From: Kribbella pratensis | GTDB taxonomy: Bacteria > Actinomycetota > Actinomycetes > Propionibacteriales > Kribbellaceae | Length of the DNA: 64,000 nt | Assembly: GCF_004365355.1 (NCBI RefSeq) | Contig: NZ_SODP01000001.1 | Coordinates: forward strand, 1,619,473-1,683,472 | Direction of reading: 5' to 3' | Shown: positions 48,950-58,655 of the stretch, piece after piece | How the letters are laid out: every line of letters begins with the position of its first letter | How positions within the stretch are numbered: the first letter of the stretch is position 1 | Notes under the pieces: model-generated | Seen by the model: the letters and a program-made list of their open reading frames with translations, nothing else | What the model was told of the DNA's origin: nothing | The model's database searches: none | Translations under genes and position numbers: made by a program

Positions 48950-49651
48950 ACCGCCCAAGGCCCAGAGGACCAGGACGATCGCGCTCAGGGTGGGGGAGAG
49001 CGGGTCTGTGGTGCCGGTCAGATAGTTCTGGCCGGCACCACCGGGCAGCAGCGCAACGACCCAGACCAGCGCGCGGAGTGAGCTCTGGCTGAGCATGAGC
49101 GGGACGACCAGGAGCAGCAGGAAGGCAACGGTCAGCGTGCCCGCCGTACTGCGGACCACCCAGGCGATCCCGGCGACGAACAAGCCGGCCACGGTCGCAT
49201 AGAAGCCGACCGACAGCAGGTCGACGACGAGACCGCCCGCGTCCCACTCAGCCCAGGAGCCCGCGGCCAGACCTCCTGTGACGGAAGCGATCGCGGCCAC
49301 CACTAGTCCGTAGCAGAACAGGACCGGTGCCAATACGGCGGCTTTCGCCAGCACGACGTTCCGGCGTACCGGAGTCCACTGCAGGGTCGAGCGGATGCTG
49401 CCGGTGGCGTACTCCGATGTCACGCTCAGCAGTGCGAAGGCGGCAACGACCACCTGCACGATCAGGATCACCGAGGCGCCGAACTCGCCGACCGGCTGCG
49501 ACTCGGCGTACGCGCGATGGGAGTTGTCGTACGCGAGGCTGAACCCGTACTGCACACCGAGCAGCGCTGTCAGCAAGACGGCCCCCACGATGTTCAGCCA
49601 GCTCGACCGAACCGTCCACAGCTTCGTCCACTCCGACCGGACCGCGTTCAT
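48908..49651 (-). CDS. ABC transporter permease (ABC-2 type)
   Basis: A 247-residue integral membrane protein with six helices, beginning MNAVRSEWTKLWTVRSSWL, the usual start of actinobacterial ABC-2 permeases of lantibiotic or multidrug type. It pairs with the ATPase gene 640 bp upstream on the same strand; a dedA gene separates them, with ATGA overlaps at both junctions. Confidence 0.85.
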   Translation of the reverse strand: MNAVRSEWTKLWTVRSSWLNIVGAVLLTALLGVQYGFSLAYDNSHRAYAESQPVGEFGASVILIVQVVVAAFALLSVTSEYATGSIRSTLQWTPVRRNVVLAKAAVLAPVLFCYGLVVAAIASVTGGLAAGSWAEWDAGGLVVDLLSVGFYATVAGLFVAGIAWVVRSTAGTLTVAFLLLLVVPLMLSQSSLRALVWVVALLPGGAGQNYLTGTTDPLSPTLSAIVLVLWALGGLALGSRVLTRRDA

Positions 49652-50295
49652 CGCCTGCCTGCTTCCACGGGTTGAGGGTCTACTTGAGCTTGAGGCTTGC
49701 GCTTGCGCAGCCGATGGCGGACCAGTTCGACGACCAGCGTGACCAGGAGTGCGAGGCCGATGCCGAGGACGACGCCCTTGAGCGGGTTGTCCTCGAAGGC
49801 CTTACCGCCGATGAAGCCCACCAACGTGCAGTACGCGCCCCAACTGACCGCGGCGAGCGCGGCGAACGGCGTGAAGCTCCGGAGCGGGAAGCGGACGGAG
49901 CCCATGGTCAGCGTGACCGCAGTACGGCCGCCGGGCACGTAGCGAGCGACGACCAGGACCAGACCGCCGCGCTCCTCCAGCGAGCGCCGGGCCCATTGGA
50001 CGGCGGTGTGCCTCTTGGTCCCCGGCTTGACCCGGTCGAGTAGCCGCCCACCGGCGCCGCGGCCGAGGGCGTACGAGAGGTGGTCGCCGATGAACGCACC
50101 GAGCGCCGCGACCACGATCACGGCGTACAGGTTGGGCTCACCGGTCGACGCGGCGAACACACCGGCGGTGACGACCAGCGTCTCGCTCGGGATCGCCGGG
50201 AAGAAGCCGTCCAGCGCCGCGAAGCCCCACAGCGCCAGGTAGATCCACCACGAGGACATCAGCTCGTCGGCGAAGTGGAGGATCGCGTCGCTCAC
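49648..50295 (-). CDS. DedA-family membrane protein
   Basis: A 215-residue protein with the VTT/DedA features FFPAIPSETLVVTAGVFA (near 31-48), GDHLSYALGRGAGGRLLDR and the conserved Arg-rich block ARYVPGGRTAVTLTMGSVR (near 117-135). DedA proteins are lipid flippase-like (undecaprenyl phosphate or phosphatidylethanolamine) or proton-coupled. Its placement inside an ABC transporter operon, with 4-base overlaps on both sides, is unusual and suggests a shared function in envelope handling. Confidence 0.88.
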   Translation of the reverse strand: MSDAILHFADELMSSWWIYLALWGFAALDGFFPAIPSETLVVTAGVFAASTGEPNLYAVIVVAALGAFIGDHLSYALGRGAGGRLLDRVKPGTKRHTAVQWARRSLEERGGLVLVVARYVPGGRTAVTLTMGSVRFPLRSFTPFAALAAVSWGAYCTLVGFIGGKAFEDNPLKGVVLGIGLALLVTLVVELVRHRLRKRKPQAQVDPQPVEAGRR

Positions 50296-51203
50296 GATGC
50301 CACCCCGTACTCCACGCTGTCGGCTGTCAGCTCCATGTAGGCCTCCTCGAGCGACGCATGCTCGGTGTGCAGCTCATGCAGCCGTACGCCGAGCTCGTGC
50401 GCGAGATCACCGACCCGCTCCACCGGTAGACCGGTCACGATCAGCCGTTCGTCGACGGAGTCCACCCGCTCCGCCTCGGCCGTCAGCCGCTCCCGCAGTA
50501 CTGCGTGCTGCCGGAGATCGGGGACGCGGACGGCGACCGTACTGCGAGACGAGCCCGCGATCACCTCCGCGACCGGTGCGTCGGCGATCAGCCGGCCGCG
50601 CCCGATCACGACCAGCTGGTCGGCGGTCAGCTGCATCTCGCTCATCAAGTGACTGGAGACGAAGACCGTCCGGCCCTCGGCTGCGAGCGAACGCATCAGC
50701 TCACGCACCCAGCGGACGCCGTCCGGGTCAAGGCCGTTGACCGGCTCGTCGAACATCAGCACCTCGGGATCCCCGAGCAGCGCGCCGGCGATCCCGAGGC
50801 GCTGACCCATGCCGAGCGAGAACTGCCCGGCCCGCTTCCGGGTGACCGGATCCAGGCCGACGATCGACAACACGGCGTCGACCCGGCTGACCGGGATGCC
50901 GTTGCTGTGCGCCATCGCGATCAGGTGGTTCCGCGCGGTCCGCCGCGGGTGCAGCGCCTTGGCGTCGAGCAGGGCGCCGATCTTGGTCAGCGGCGACGGC
51001 CAGTCGGCGTACGGGCGGCCGTCCACGAGCGCGACGCCGTCGGTCGGGGCGTCGAGGCCGAGGATCATCCGCATCGTGGTCGACTTGCCGGCGCCGTTCG
51101 GGCCGAGGAAGCCGGTCACCCGGCCGGGCGAGACGGTGAGGTCGAGCGAGTCCACGGCGCGGGTGGCGCCGTAGGTCTTGGTGAGTCCTTCAAGGGTGAT
51201 CAC
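50292..51203 (-). CDS. ABC transporter ATP-binding protein
   Basis: A 303-residue ATPase: Walker A GPNGAGKST near 38-46, signature SLGMGQRLGIAGAL near 135 (Q-loop and signature slightly altered from LSGGQ), Walker B EVLMFDEPVNGLDPDG near 154. A C-terminal 80-residue domain follows, as in lantibiotic-immunity or multidrug exporters. The GTG at 51203 is used; TAGTTT about 13 bases upstream suggests a leaderless message. It starts the ATPase-dedA-permease operon. Confidence 0.9.
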   Translation of the reverse strand: MITLEGLTKTYGATRAVDSLDLTVSPGRVTGFLGPNGAGKSTTMRMILGLDAPTDGVALVDGRPYADWPSPLTKIGALLDAKALHPRRTARNHLIAMAHSNGIPVSRVDAVLSIVGLDPVTRKRAGQFSLGMGQRLGIAGALLGDPEVLMFDEPVNGLDPDGVRWVRELMRSLAAEGRTVFVSSHLMSEMQLTADQLVVIGRGRLIADAPVAEVIAGSSRSTVAVRVPDLRQHAVLRERLTAEAERVDSVDERLIVTGLPVERVGDLAHELGVRLHELHTEHASLEEAYMELTADSVEYGVAS

Positions 51204-51381
51204 GCTGTCGAAACTACGAATCCGGGCACCCCCGGCACATCGCACCAACGGCTGGCCCGACCCCCGACTTTCGTCAGGTACGGCGGGCCTGTGGATACGC
51301 CGTCGGGTCGGCGTCGCGATGTCGATACCATCTGTGGCGTGACCGGCAATCGGCCGGGAACCCGCAACCAAGGAGTGCACT

Positions 51382-53403
51382 GTGTCGGAAGTCAAGGTCC
51401 ATCTGGTCGGCGTCGAGGGCGAGGCTGAGCGGAGTGTGACCGAGACGACGACGATCGGGGAGCTGTTCGCCGAGATCTTCGGCCAGGACCGCTCCGCCAT
51501 CGCCGCCCGCGTCAACGGTGAGCTGCGCGACCTGTCCCGGGTCGTCGCCGACGGCGACGAGATCGAGCCGGTCAAGGCAGCCTCCGAGGACGGCCGCGCG
51601 ATCATCCGGCACTCGACCGCGCACGTGCTCGCGCAGGCGGTGCAGGACCTGTTCCCGGAGGCCAAGCTCGGCATCGGCCCGCCGGTGGAGAACGGGTTCT
51701 ACTACGACTTCGACGTGCCGACGCCGTTCACGCCGGAAGACCTGACCAAGCTCGAGAAGAAGATGCAGCAGATCATCAAGGAGCGGCAGCGGTTCAGCCG
51801 CCGGGTGGTCAGCGACGACGACGCCCGCGAAGAGCTCGCCTCCGAGCCGTACAAGCTCGAGCTGATCGGCATCAAGGGCTCGGCGGCCGACGCGGCCGAG
51901 GGCGCGAGTGTCGAGGTCGGCGGCGGCGAGCTGACGATCTACGACAACGTCCAGCGCGACGACAGCGTCGCGTGGAAGGACCTGTGCCGCGGCCCGCACG
52001 TCCCGGCCACGGGATACCTCGGCAACTTCAAGCTGATGCGGACCGCGGCGGCGTACTGGCGGGGCAGCGAGAAGAACCCGCAGCTCCAGCGCATCTACGG
52101 CACGGCGTGGGAGTCCCGCGACGAGCTGAAGGCCTACCTGAACCGGCTGGAGGAGGCCGCCAAGCGCGACCACCGCAAGCTCGGCACGGAGCTCGACCTG
52201 TTCAGCTTCCCGGACGAGATCGGCTCGGGGCTCGCGGTGTTCCACCCCAAGGGCGGCGTCCTGCGGAAGGTGATGGAGGACTACTCCCGCCAGCGGCACG
52301 TCGAGGACGACTACGAGTTCGTCTACTCGCCGCACATCACCAAGGGGCAGCTGTTCGAGACCTCGGGCCACCTCGACTGGTACGCCGACGGCATGTATCC
52401 GCCCATGCACCTGGACGAGGAGCGTGGCGCGGACGGGCAGATCCGCAAGCAGGGCCAGGACTACTACCTGAAGCCGATGAACTGCCCGATGCACAACCTG
52501 ATCTTCGCGGCCCGCGGCCGGTCGTACCGCGAGCTGCCGCTGCGGCTGTTCGAGTTCGGCACGGTGTACCGGCTGGAGAAGTCCGGTGTCGTGCACGGCA
52601 TGACCCGCGCCCGCGGCTTCACCCAGGACGACGCGCACATCTACTGCACCCGTGAGCAGATGCGCGACGAGCTGCGCAACCTGCTGACCTTCGTGCTCGG
52701 CCTGCTCGCCGACTACGGCCTGGACGACTTCTACCTCGAGCTCTCCACCAAGAACCCGGACAAGTTCGTCGGCTCCGACGAGGTCTGGGAAGAGGCCACC
52801 GCGACGCTGCGGGAAGTTGCCGAGGGCTCCGGTCTCGAGCTGGTCCCGGATCCGGGCGGCGCGGCGTTCTACGGCCCGAAGATCTCGGTCCAGGCCAAGG
52901 ACGCGATCGGCCGGACCTGGCAGATGTCGACGATCCAGCTGGACTTCAACCTGCCCGAGCGGTTCGAGCTCGAGTACACCGCGCCGGACGGCTCGCGGCA
53001 ACGGCCGGTGATGATCCACCGGGCGCTGTTCGGCTCGATCGAGCGGTTCGTCGCGGTGCTGACCGAGCACTACGCGGGCGCCTTCCCTCCGTGGCTCGCC
53101 CCGGTCCAGGTCATCGGCATCCCGATCACCGACGGGCATGTCGACTACCTGTTCGAGGTCGCAAAGCAGTTGAAGGCGCAGGGCATCCGGGTCGAGGTCG
53201 ACGCGTCCGACGACCGGATGCAGAAGAAGATCCGCAACGCGCAGAAGTCCAAGGTGCCGTACATGCTGATCGCCGGCGACGACGACATGGCGGCCGGCTC
53301 GGTGTCGTTCCGGTACCGCAACGGCGAGCAGAAGAACGGCGTGCCGATCGCGGACGCGGTGACCGAGATCGTCGAGGCCGTCAAGAAGCGCGTCCAAGTA
53401 TGA
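51382..53403 (+). CDS. thrS: threonine--tRNA ligase
   Basis: A 673-residue class II synthetase that charges tRNA-Thr. The N-terminal TGS domain (1-65) and editing domain with [11 protein letters not shown] (near 75-85) precede the catalytic core: [22 protein letters not shown] (motif near 370, zinc Cys), FRYRLEKSG-like [14 protein letters not shown] and [13 protein letters not shown], then the anticodon domain with [16 protein letters not shown]-like sequence. GTG start follows AAGGAG. No T-box leader is visible in the 178-bp upstream gap. It begins the conserved thrS-HIT-pgsA order. Confidence 0.97.
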   Translation: MSEVKVHLVGVEGEAERSVTETTTIGELFAEIFGQDRSAIAARVNGELRDLSRVVADGDEIEPVKAASEDGRAIIRHSTAHVLAQAVQDLFPEAKLGIGPPVENGFYYDFDVPTPFTPEDLTKLEKKMQQIIKERQRFSRRVVSDDDAREELASEPYKLELIGIKGSAADAAEGASVEVGGGELTIYDNVQRDDSVAWKDLCRGPHVPATGYLGNFKLMRTAAAYWRGSEKNPQLQRIYGTAWESRDELKAYLNRLEEAAKRDHRKLGTELDLFSFPDEIGSGLAVFHPKGGVLRKVMEDYSRQRHVEDDYEFVYSPHITKGQLFETSGHLDWYADGMYPPMHLDEERGADGQIRKQGQDYYLKPMNCPMHNLIFAARGRSYRELPLRLFEFGTVYRLEKSGVVHGMTRARGFTQDDAHIYCTREQMRDELRNLLTFVLGLLADYGLDDFYLELSTKNPDKFVGSDEVWEEATATLREVAEGSGLELVPDPGGAAFYGPKISVQAKDAIGRTWQMSTIQLDFNLPERFELEYTAPDGSRQRPVMIHRALFGSIERFVAVLTEHYAGAFPPWLAPVQVIGIPITDGHVDYLFEVAKQLKAQGIRVEVDASDDRMQKKIRNAQKSKVPYMLIAGDDDMAAGSVSFRYRNGEQKNGVPIADAVTEIVEAVKKRVQV

Positions 53404-53972
53404 CAAGGGACCACCCGGACTCGCCGTACCAGCCGGAGGAGCTGGTGCGGCAGGACGGGGTCGGGGAGCCTGACGAGTTCATGCGGCTGTGGACGCCGCA
53501 CCGGATGGCCTACATCGAGGGCGAGAACAAGCCGGTCAGCTCCGAGGCCGGCTCGGGCTGCCCGTTCTGCCGGTTGCCCGGTCTGCCCGACACGGACGCG
53601 CTGATCGTGCACCGCGGCGACGCGGCCTACGCCGTCCTCAACCTGTACCCGTACAACCCGGGTCACTTGATGGTCGTGCCCTACCGGCACGTGGCCGACT
53701 ACACCGAGCTGACTGCCGCCGAGGTCACCGACGTCGCCGAGCTGACGCGCCAGGCGATGCAGGCAGTCCGCACGGTGTCGGGCGCACAGGGCTTCAACAT
53801 CGGTATGAACCAGGGCGACATCGCCGGTGCAGGCATCGCCGCGCACCTGCACCAGCACGTTGTCCCGAGATGGGCAGGCGACATGAACTTCATGCCCGTG
53901 ATCGCCGGCACCAAGGTCCTCCCACAGCTCCTGGCTGACACCAGAGCTCTACTCGCCAAATCCTGGCCCTAG
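53400..53972 (+). CDS. HIT-domain protein, Ap4A phosphorylase type
   Basis: A 190-residue histidine-triad hydrolase: CPFCRLPG zinc-like start near 51, [20 protein letters not shown] near 78-97 and the triad [10 protein letters not shown] near 145. It acts on dinucleoside polyphosphates or adenylated intermediates. The ATG overlaps the thrS stop (ATGA). The same pair is next to thrS in Mycobacterium (Rv2613c). The stop overlaps the 3' end of a convergent secreted-protein gene by 4 bases. Confidence 0.88.
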   Translation: MTRDHPDSPYQPEELVRQDGVGEPDEFMRLWTPHRMAYIEGENKPVSSEAGSGCPFCRLPGLPDTDALIVHRGDAAYAVLNLYPYNPGHLMVVPYRHVADYTELTAAEVTDVAELTRQAMQAVRTVSGAQGFNIGMNQGDIAGAGIAAHLHQHVVPRWAGDMNFMPVIAGTKVLPQLLADTRALLAKSWP

Positions 53973-54889
53973 TCGCCGGCCAGCCGCTCGCCGCTGAAGA
54001 GCTGCCAGTGGAAGTAGACCGGGTCGCCGATGGTTCCCGGCACCTTGCGGATCATTCTGATCGTGGTGGCAGTCCCGTTCGCGTGCCCCACCGAATACAG
54101 GTAGGCGGACTTGGTGTCCTTGTCGATGCCGAGCAGCAGGACCCCGTTCCCGCACGCCGCCGCTACCAGCGATTCGAACCCCTGCCAGGTCGAGCCCCGC
54201 ACCTGCTTCACCACACCCGGGATGATCTGCCCGCCCGCCAACGGCAGGCGCGCCGTGTAGAGCTTGCCCGACGTCAGCGTCATCAGGAACGTGTCGTACG
54301 TCGCCGTTTGGCTGATCAGCGTCATCGCCTTCACACCCCGGTAGCCGGACTGCCACCCGGTGACCTGCCGGCTCGGCACGCCGTTCTTGTATGTCACGTT
54401 GCGGCGATAGAGCGTGCCGTCGGTGCGCAGCGAGTACTCGGTCTCACGCTGGTAAGTGGCAGTGACGTACGTCGAGCTGTCGAGACTGCGGTAGACCTGC
54501 CAGCCGGGTCCGACCCGCGTGACCTGCTTCTGCGTTACCCCTCCGCCGCCGTTCGCCGTGATGTAGCTGGTGTCGTACATCGTCGAACCCATGATGACCG
54601 GGCCCCGATGAGCCATGCCACCGACTTCGGCAGCGCCGTACCGAACCGTCGCGCTCAGCCTGACCTGTCCGTCCGGATAGAGGTCCTTGGCAACGATCCG
54701 GTCGTCGACCAGCGCGCCTTCGGCCTGGATGGTCTGCATCCGGTGATCCCCGCCGGCGGTCACCGAGCCGAGATTCAGCAGGCACTCACTCGGCGTGCTG
54801 CTCGGCTGTGCTGCCGCCGTCCCGGTCCCCAGCATCGCGGCGACGAGAGCTCCGGCGGTCAGAACGCCGTACCCGGTCCACTTGATCAT
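53969..54889 (-). CDS. secreted protein of unknown function
   Basis: A 306-residue protein with a Sec signal peptide (MIKWTGYGVLTAGALVAAML, cleavage after about residue 27 in AAAQ). The mature part is rich in beta-strands with repeated Tyr/Thr/Ser (STMYDTSYITANGGGG, YRSLDSSTYVTATYQRETEYS), perhaps a beta-propeller (WQGFESLVAAACGNGVLLLGID). I do not recognise a family. ATG at 54889 follows GGTGGAG. It is one of two minus-strand genes inserted between HIT and pgsA. Confidence 0.75.
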   Translation of the reverse strand: MIKWTGYGVLTAGALVAAMLGTGTAAAQPSSTPSECLLNLGSVTAGGDHRMQTIQAEGALVDDRIVAKDLYPDGQVRLSATVRYGAAEVGGMAHRGPVIMGSTMYDTSYITANGGGGVTQKQVTRVGPGWQVYRSLDSSTYVTATYQRETEYSLRTDGTLYRRNVTYKNGVPSRQVTGWQSGYRGVKAMTLISQTATYDTFLMTLTSGKLYTARLPLAGGQIIPGVVKQVRGSTWQGFESLVAAACGNGVLLLGIDKDTKSAYLYSVGHANGTATTIRMIRKVPGTIGDPVYFHWQLFSGERLAGD

Positions 54890-54959
54890 GAACTCCACCC
54901 CCAATGGTGATTGATGGTGGTGAGACGCTGGACTGGACCGGAAAGTTTTCAGCCATCTT

Positions 54960-55901
54960 TCAACGCAGGAACAGCGGCAGCATCGGATCGACGATGGTGG
55001 TCAGAGCGTCGAGCGTGACCTCGCGGGGCGGGCTCGTCAGCGCGGAGACGCGGACCACGCGGCGGCCTTGCCGGAACACGAGTTCGCCGGCCTCGGGAAG
55101 GTAGTACCCGGGCTGGCCGATCGGCGCGAAACGAGGCGGCGGCACCCGCTGCGACTCCGGGATCGCGGCCTGGTCGAAGGCCTCGACGATCGACACGGTC
55201 GCGTCGAACGTCCCCCAGATGCACGTCAACGCGCCCTTCACCCGATAGTCGCGCCGCAGCTGAACCTGCAGCCGGACGAACTGCTCCGCCTGCGGAGTCG
55301 ACAGCTGACACGTCTCGTCCGACTGCCGGGCCGGACGACGATTCTTCGGTACGGCGGCCCGCACGGCCAGCGCGATCGCAACCGCCTTCGCCCGGTCGAT
55401 CCCGTCCGCGTTGCTGCGATCGATCCCACCCGCCGGCGTGATCCGCACGGCCCGGTCGCCCACGTGGAAGACCAGCCGCGAGTCGGCGATGAACGCGTCC
55501 GGTCCGAGCTCCGGCAATGCCTCGAGCGCGCCGGCCCCGTCCATCAGGCGGCTGAGTGTGTCGGGCTGACTGGGCAGAGCGCTCACGCCGACCGTCACGG
55601 CCCGGTCCTCGAGCAGCAGCGTGCACAGGTCCATCGCGGGGAGGCCGCCGTCGTTCCAGGCGTTCGGCTTCGCGGTGACCGGGACCCGGAGCTTGGCGGC
55701 CAGCGTGCGCGTGATCGCCGTACAGACCTGGGGTCCGGGCGCTCCCGCCGTACCGTCCAGGCCCTCGGGTTGCTGGGGCGCGATGACGGTCGGCACGACC
55801 GCGGTCGGAGGAACGACAGGCGGTCGCGAGTCGTTGGCGCGCTGGGCGACCGTACAGCCGCTGGCCACGAGCACAACGAGCACGCCGGCCAGCAGACGCA
55901 T
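54960..55901 (-). CDS. putative lipoprotein
   Basis: A 313-residue exported lipoprotein: MRLLAGVLVVLVASGCTVAQ carries the lipobox VASGC (cysteine near 17). A Pro/Val-rich linker is followed by a domain with paired cysteines (PQVCTAIT, MDLCTLL, DETCQLS, LTCIWGT) that resembles DUF3558-like actinobacterial lipoproteins. ATG at 55901 follows AGGAGG at 8 bases. It is anchored on the outer face of the membrane; role unknown. It diverges from pgsA, 108 bp away. Confidence 0.75.
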   Translation of the reverse strand: MRLLAGVLVVLVASGCTVAQRANDSRPPVVPPTAVVPTVIAPQQPEGLDGTAGAPGPQVCTAITRTLAAKLRVPVTAKPNAWNDGGLPAMDLCTLLLEDRAVTVGVSALPSQPDTLSRLMDGAGALEALPELGPDAFIADSRLVFHVGDRAVRITPAGGIDRSNADGIDRAKAVAIALAVRAAVPKNRRPARQSDETCQLSTPQAEQFVRLQVQLRRDYRVKGALTCIWGTFDATVSIVEAFDQAAIPESQRVPPPRFAPIGQPGYYLPEAGELVFRQGRRVVRVSALTSPPREVTLDALTTIVDPMLPLFLR

Positions 55902-56009
55902 CCCACCCACCTCCTAGCGTCCAGCATCGCGCGGATTCACCTCTCATGCAGGTGGAATCGGGTGGCATGTCACCGGACAGTGGTCCGTCTGGACTACGAT
56001 CGCGTCGCC

Positions 56010-56672
56010 ATGCTTAACAGATTCCGGCAGTTCTGGACCAAGGTGATCACGCCGATCGCCACCCTCCTGCTCAAGCTCGGCGTGACCGCCGACATGGTCA
56101 CGCTGGTGGGCACTATCGGTGTGTCCGCCGGGGCGCTGATCTTCTTCCCGCGCGGCCAGCTGTGGCTCGGCGTGGTGGTCATCACCTGTTTCGTGTTCTC
56201 CGACCTGATCGACGGCTACATGGCCCGGACGTCGGGTACGTCGTCGAAGTGGGGCTCGTTCCTCGACTCGACGCTGGACCGGATCGCCGACGGCGCGATC
56301 TACGGCGGCCTGGTGATGTACTACGCCAACTCGCACGAGGGCAACTCGACGCTGATGGCCGCGGTGACGCTGTGGGCCCTGGTGATGGGCGCGGTCACGT
56401 CGTACGCCCGGGCGAAGGCGGAGAGCCTCGGTCTGAAGGCGAGCGGCGGCCTGGCCGAGCGCGCCGACCGGCTCGTGTTCACGCTGATCCTGGCGTTCTT
56501 CTCCGATGTGTTCAACCTGCCGATCCTGCTGGAGATCGTCATCTGGTACGTCGCCGCGGCGAGCACGATCACCGTCGTCCAGCGCTCGCTCTCGGTGCGT
56601 AAGCAGGTCCTGGCCGACCCGGCGAACGCGGGCCTGGACACCCCGCCGCCGGCGGAGCCGAAGAACGACTGA
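56010..56672 (+). CDS. pgsA: CDP-alcohol phosphatidyltransferase, phosphatidylinositol phosphate synthase
   Basis: A 220-residue membrane enzyme joining CDP-diacylglycerol and myo-inositol phosphate to make phosphatidylinositol phosphate. The CDP-alcohol motif is DLIDGYMARTSGTSSKWGS then FLDSTLDRI near 66-96 (D-x2-D-G-x2-A-R with later G and two Asp). Six membrane helices. It starts the PIM operon with patA (2-bp gap) and pimA. The start has no clear Shine-Dalgarno. Confidence 0.92.
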   Translation: MLNRFRQFWTKVITPIATLLLKLGVTADMVTLVGTIGVSAGALIFFPRGQLWLGVVVITCFVFSDLIDGYMARTSGTSSKWGSFLDSTLDRIADGAIYGGLVMYYANSHEGNSTLMAAVTLWALVMGAVTSYARAKAESLGLKASGGLAERADRLVFTLILAFFSDVFNLPILLEIVIWYVAAASTITVVQRSLSVRKQVLADPANAGLDTPPPAEPKND

Positions 56673-56674
56673 CG

Positions 56675-57544
56675 ATGGAGGGTCTCAAGCAGCGGGCGGT
56701 CGACGCGGCCTTCGCGCTCGCCTGGACCCTCGTACGACGCCTCCCCGAACGCACCGTCTCGTGGCTGTTCCAGCAGGCCGCCGACCGCACGGTCCGCCGC
56801 AACGGCCGAGGCGTACGGCGCTTGCGCGGCAACCTGGCCGTCGTACGCCCGGAGGCAACCGAGGCCGAGCTGGACGCGCTCGTTCTGGCTGGAATGCGTT
56901 CGTACCTGCGCTACTGGCAGGAGACGTTCCGGCTGCCGGAGTGGTCGGACGAGGAGATCGTGAACAGCGTCCGCACAGTCAACGAGAAGCTGCTCCGCGA
57001 CGCGCACGCAGCCGGACGCGGCGTGATCTGCGCGCTCCCGCACCTCGCGAACTACGACCACGCCGGCGCCTGGGCCGGCCTGACGGGGATGCCGGTCTCG
57101 ACCGTCGCCGAACGTCTCAAGCCGGAATCGTTGTTCGACCGCTTCATCGAGTACCGCAAGAAGCTCGGCATGGAGGTCCTTCCGCTGACCGGCGGTGAGG
57201 ACGACGTGACCGCCGTACTCGCGGACCGGCTCCGGGCCGGCGGCTTCGTCTGCCTGGTCGCCGATCGGGACCTCTCCGAACGCGGTATCCCGGTCACGTT
57301 CTTCGGCCGTCCGTCGCGGATGCCCGTCGGCCCGGCCGCGCTGAGTCTGAAGACCGGCGCGCCACTCATCCCGGCGACGCTTCACTACGACGGCCCGGAC
57401 CTCGTCATCACGTTCCACGACGCGATCGAGCCCGACGGCGGCGCGGCCGCGATGACCCAGCGCTGCGCCGACGCGTTCGCGATCGGCATCGCAGCGCACC
57501 CGCAGGATTGGCACATGCTGCAGAGGATTTTCCTCGAGGGGTGA
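56675..57544 (+). CDS. patA: phosphatidylinositol mannoside acyltransferase
   Basis: A 289-residue lysophospholipid-type acyltransferase that acylates the mannose of PIMs on the cytoplasmic face. The catalytic H-x4-D is in ALPHLANYDHAG near 120, followed by VCLVADRDLSERGIPVTFFGR near 188-208. Size and motifs match LpxL/HtrB-type and PatA enzymes. Its position between pgsA and pimA, as in Mycobacterium Rv2611c, supports the assignment. Confidence 0.88.
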   Translation: MEGLKQRAVDAAFALAWTLVRRLPERTVSWLFQQAADRTVRRNGRGVRRLRGNLAVVRPEATEAELDALVLAGMRSYLRYWQETFRLPEWSDEEIVNSVRTVNEKLLRDAHAAGRGVICALPHLANYDHAGAWAGLTGMPVSTVAERLKPESLFDRFIEYRKKLGMEVLPLTGGEDDVTAVLADRLRAGGFVCLVADRDLSERGIPVTFFGRPSRMPVGPAALSLKTGAPLIPATLHYDGPDLVITFHDAIEPDGGAAAMTQRCADAFAIGIAAHPQDWHMLQRIFLEG

Positions 57545-57554
57545 GAATCGTTCC

Positions 57555-58655
57555 GTGAGGATCGGCGTGGTGTGCCCGTACTCGCTGGGCACGCCCGGCG
57601 GAGTGCAGAACCATGTCCGTGATCTCGCCGATGCGCTGCTCGCCCTCGGCCACGAGATCTCGGTCCTGGCACCGGTCGACGACTTCGACAAGGTTCCGCC
57701 GTACGTCGTCTCGTCGGGTCGCGCTGTCGGCGTGCCGTACAACGGATCCGTTGCGCGGGTGACGTTCGGCCCGCGGACGGCGGCTCGCGTGAAGGGCTGG
57801 CTCGCCGACGGGGACTTCGACGTGGTCCATGTGCACGAGCCGACCACGCCGAGCGCATCGATCATCGCGCTCTGGTCGGCTGATGGGCCGTTCGTCGCGA
57901 CGTTCCACACCTGGCAGGTCCGCTCGCGCGCGATGAGCGTCGCGTCGAGCCTGCTCCGCCCGGCGCTGGAGAAGATCGACGCCCGGATCGCGGTGTCCGA
58001 GAACGCCCGCTCGATGATGGTCCAGCACATCGGCGGTGAGGCCGTCGTCATCCCGAACGGCCTCTACACCGCCCGGTTCAAGGGCAGCCCGCGTCCGGAG
58101 TGGATGGGCCAGGACGGCACGATCAGCTTCCTCGGCCGGTTGGACGAGCCGCGCAAGGGTCTCGGCGTACTGCTGGACGCCGTACCGCTGCTGCTCGCCG
58201 AACGCCCGCATCTGAGGGTGCTCGTCGCAGGCTCGGGACAGGCAGACGAGGCCCGTCGCTCGTTGCCGCCGCGCTACCGGGAGAACGTTCTGTTTCTCGG
58301 CGCGATCGACGACGAGGCCCGCGCCGACATGCTCGCCGGCTCGGATCTGTACGTCGCGCCCCACCTCGGCGGCGAGTCCTTCGGCATCGTCCTGCTCGAG
58401 GCGATGGCCGCCGGTGCACCGGTGGTGGCGAGCGATCTGCCCGCGTTCCATCAGGTCTTGGACGGCGGCCGTCTGGGGGAGCTGTTCGAGCCGGGCAATT
58501 CCGCCGAGCTCGCTGCCCGCGTTCTGCGCTTGCTTCGCCGGCCCGACGACCGCGAACGCCTCCGCTCCGCGGGCCTCGTCGCCGTACCGCAGTACGACTG
58601 GTCGGTCCTGCTCCCGGAGCTGCTGTCCGTCTATGAGCTGGTCGCCCGCCGATAG
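57555..58655 (+). CDS. pimA: phosphatidylinositol alpha-mannosyltransferase
   Basis: A 366-residue GT4 glycosyltransferase adding the first mannose from GDP-mannose to phosphatidylinositol. Landmarks are VCPYSLGTPGGVQNHV at the start (nucleotide-binding loop), HVHEPTTPSAS near 99-109, VIPNGLYTARF near 167 and the GT4 E-x7-E signature GESFGIVLLEAMAAG near 274-288. GTG start, ten bases after patA. It is the third gene of the PIM operon; its 3' end overlaps a WYL regulator gene by 25 bases. Confidence 0.93.
   Translation: MRIGVVCPYSLGTPGGVQNHVRDLADALLALGHEISVLAPVDDFDKVPPYVVSSGRAVGVPYNGSVARVTFGPRTAARVKGWLADGDFDVVHVHEPTTPSASIIALWSADGPFVATFHTWQVRSRAMSVASSLLRPALEKIDARIAVSENARSMMVQHIGGEAVVIPNGLYTARFKGSPRPEWMGQDGTISFLGRLDEPRKGLGVLLDAVPLLLAERPHLRVLVAGSGQADEARRSLPPRYRENVLFLGAIDDEARADMLAGSDLYVAPHLGGESFGIVLLEAMAAGAPVVASDLPAFHQVLDGGRLGELFEPGNSAELAARVLRLLRRPDDRERLRSAGLVAVPQYDWSVLLPELLSVYELVARR

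Noticed and set aside
51204-51381. T-box leader before thrS
   Set aside because: No T-box core sequence or specifier-loop arrangement is visible in the 178-bp gap.
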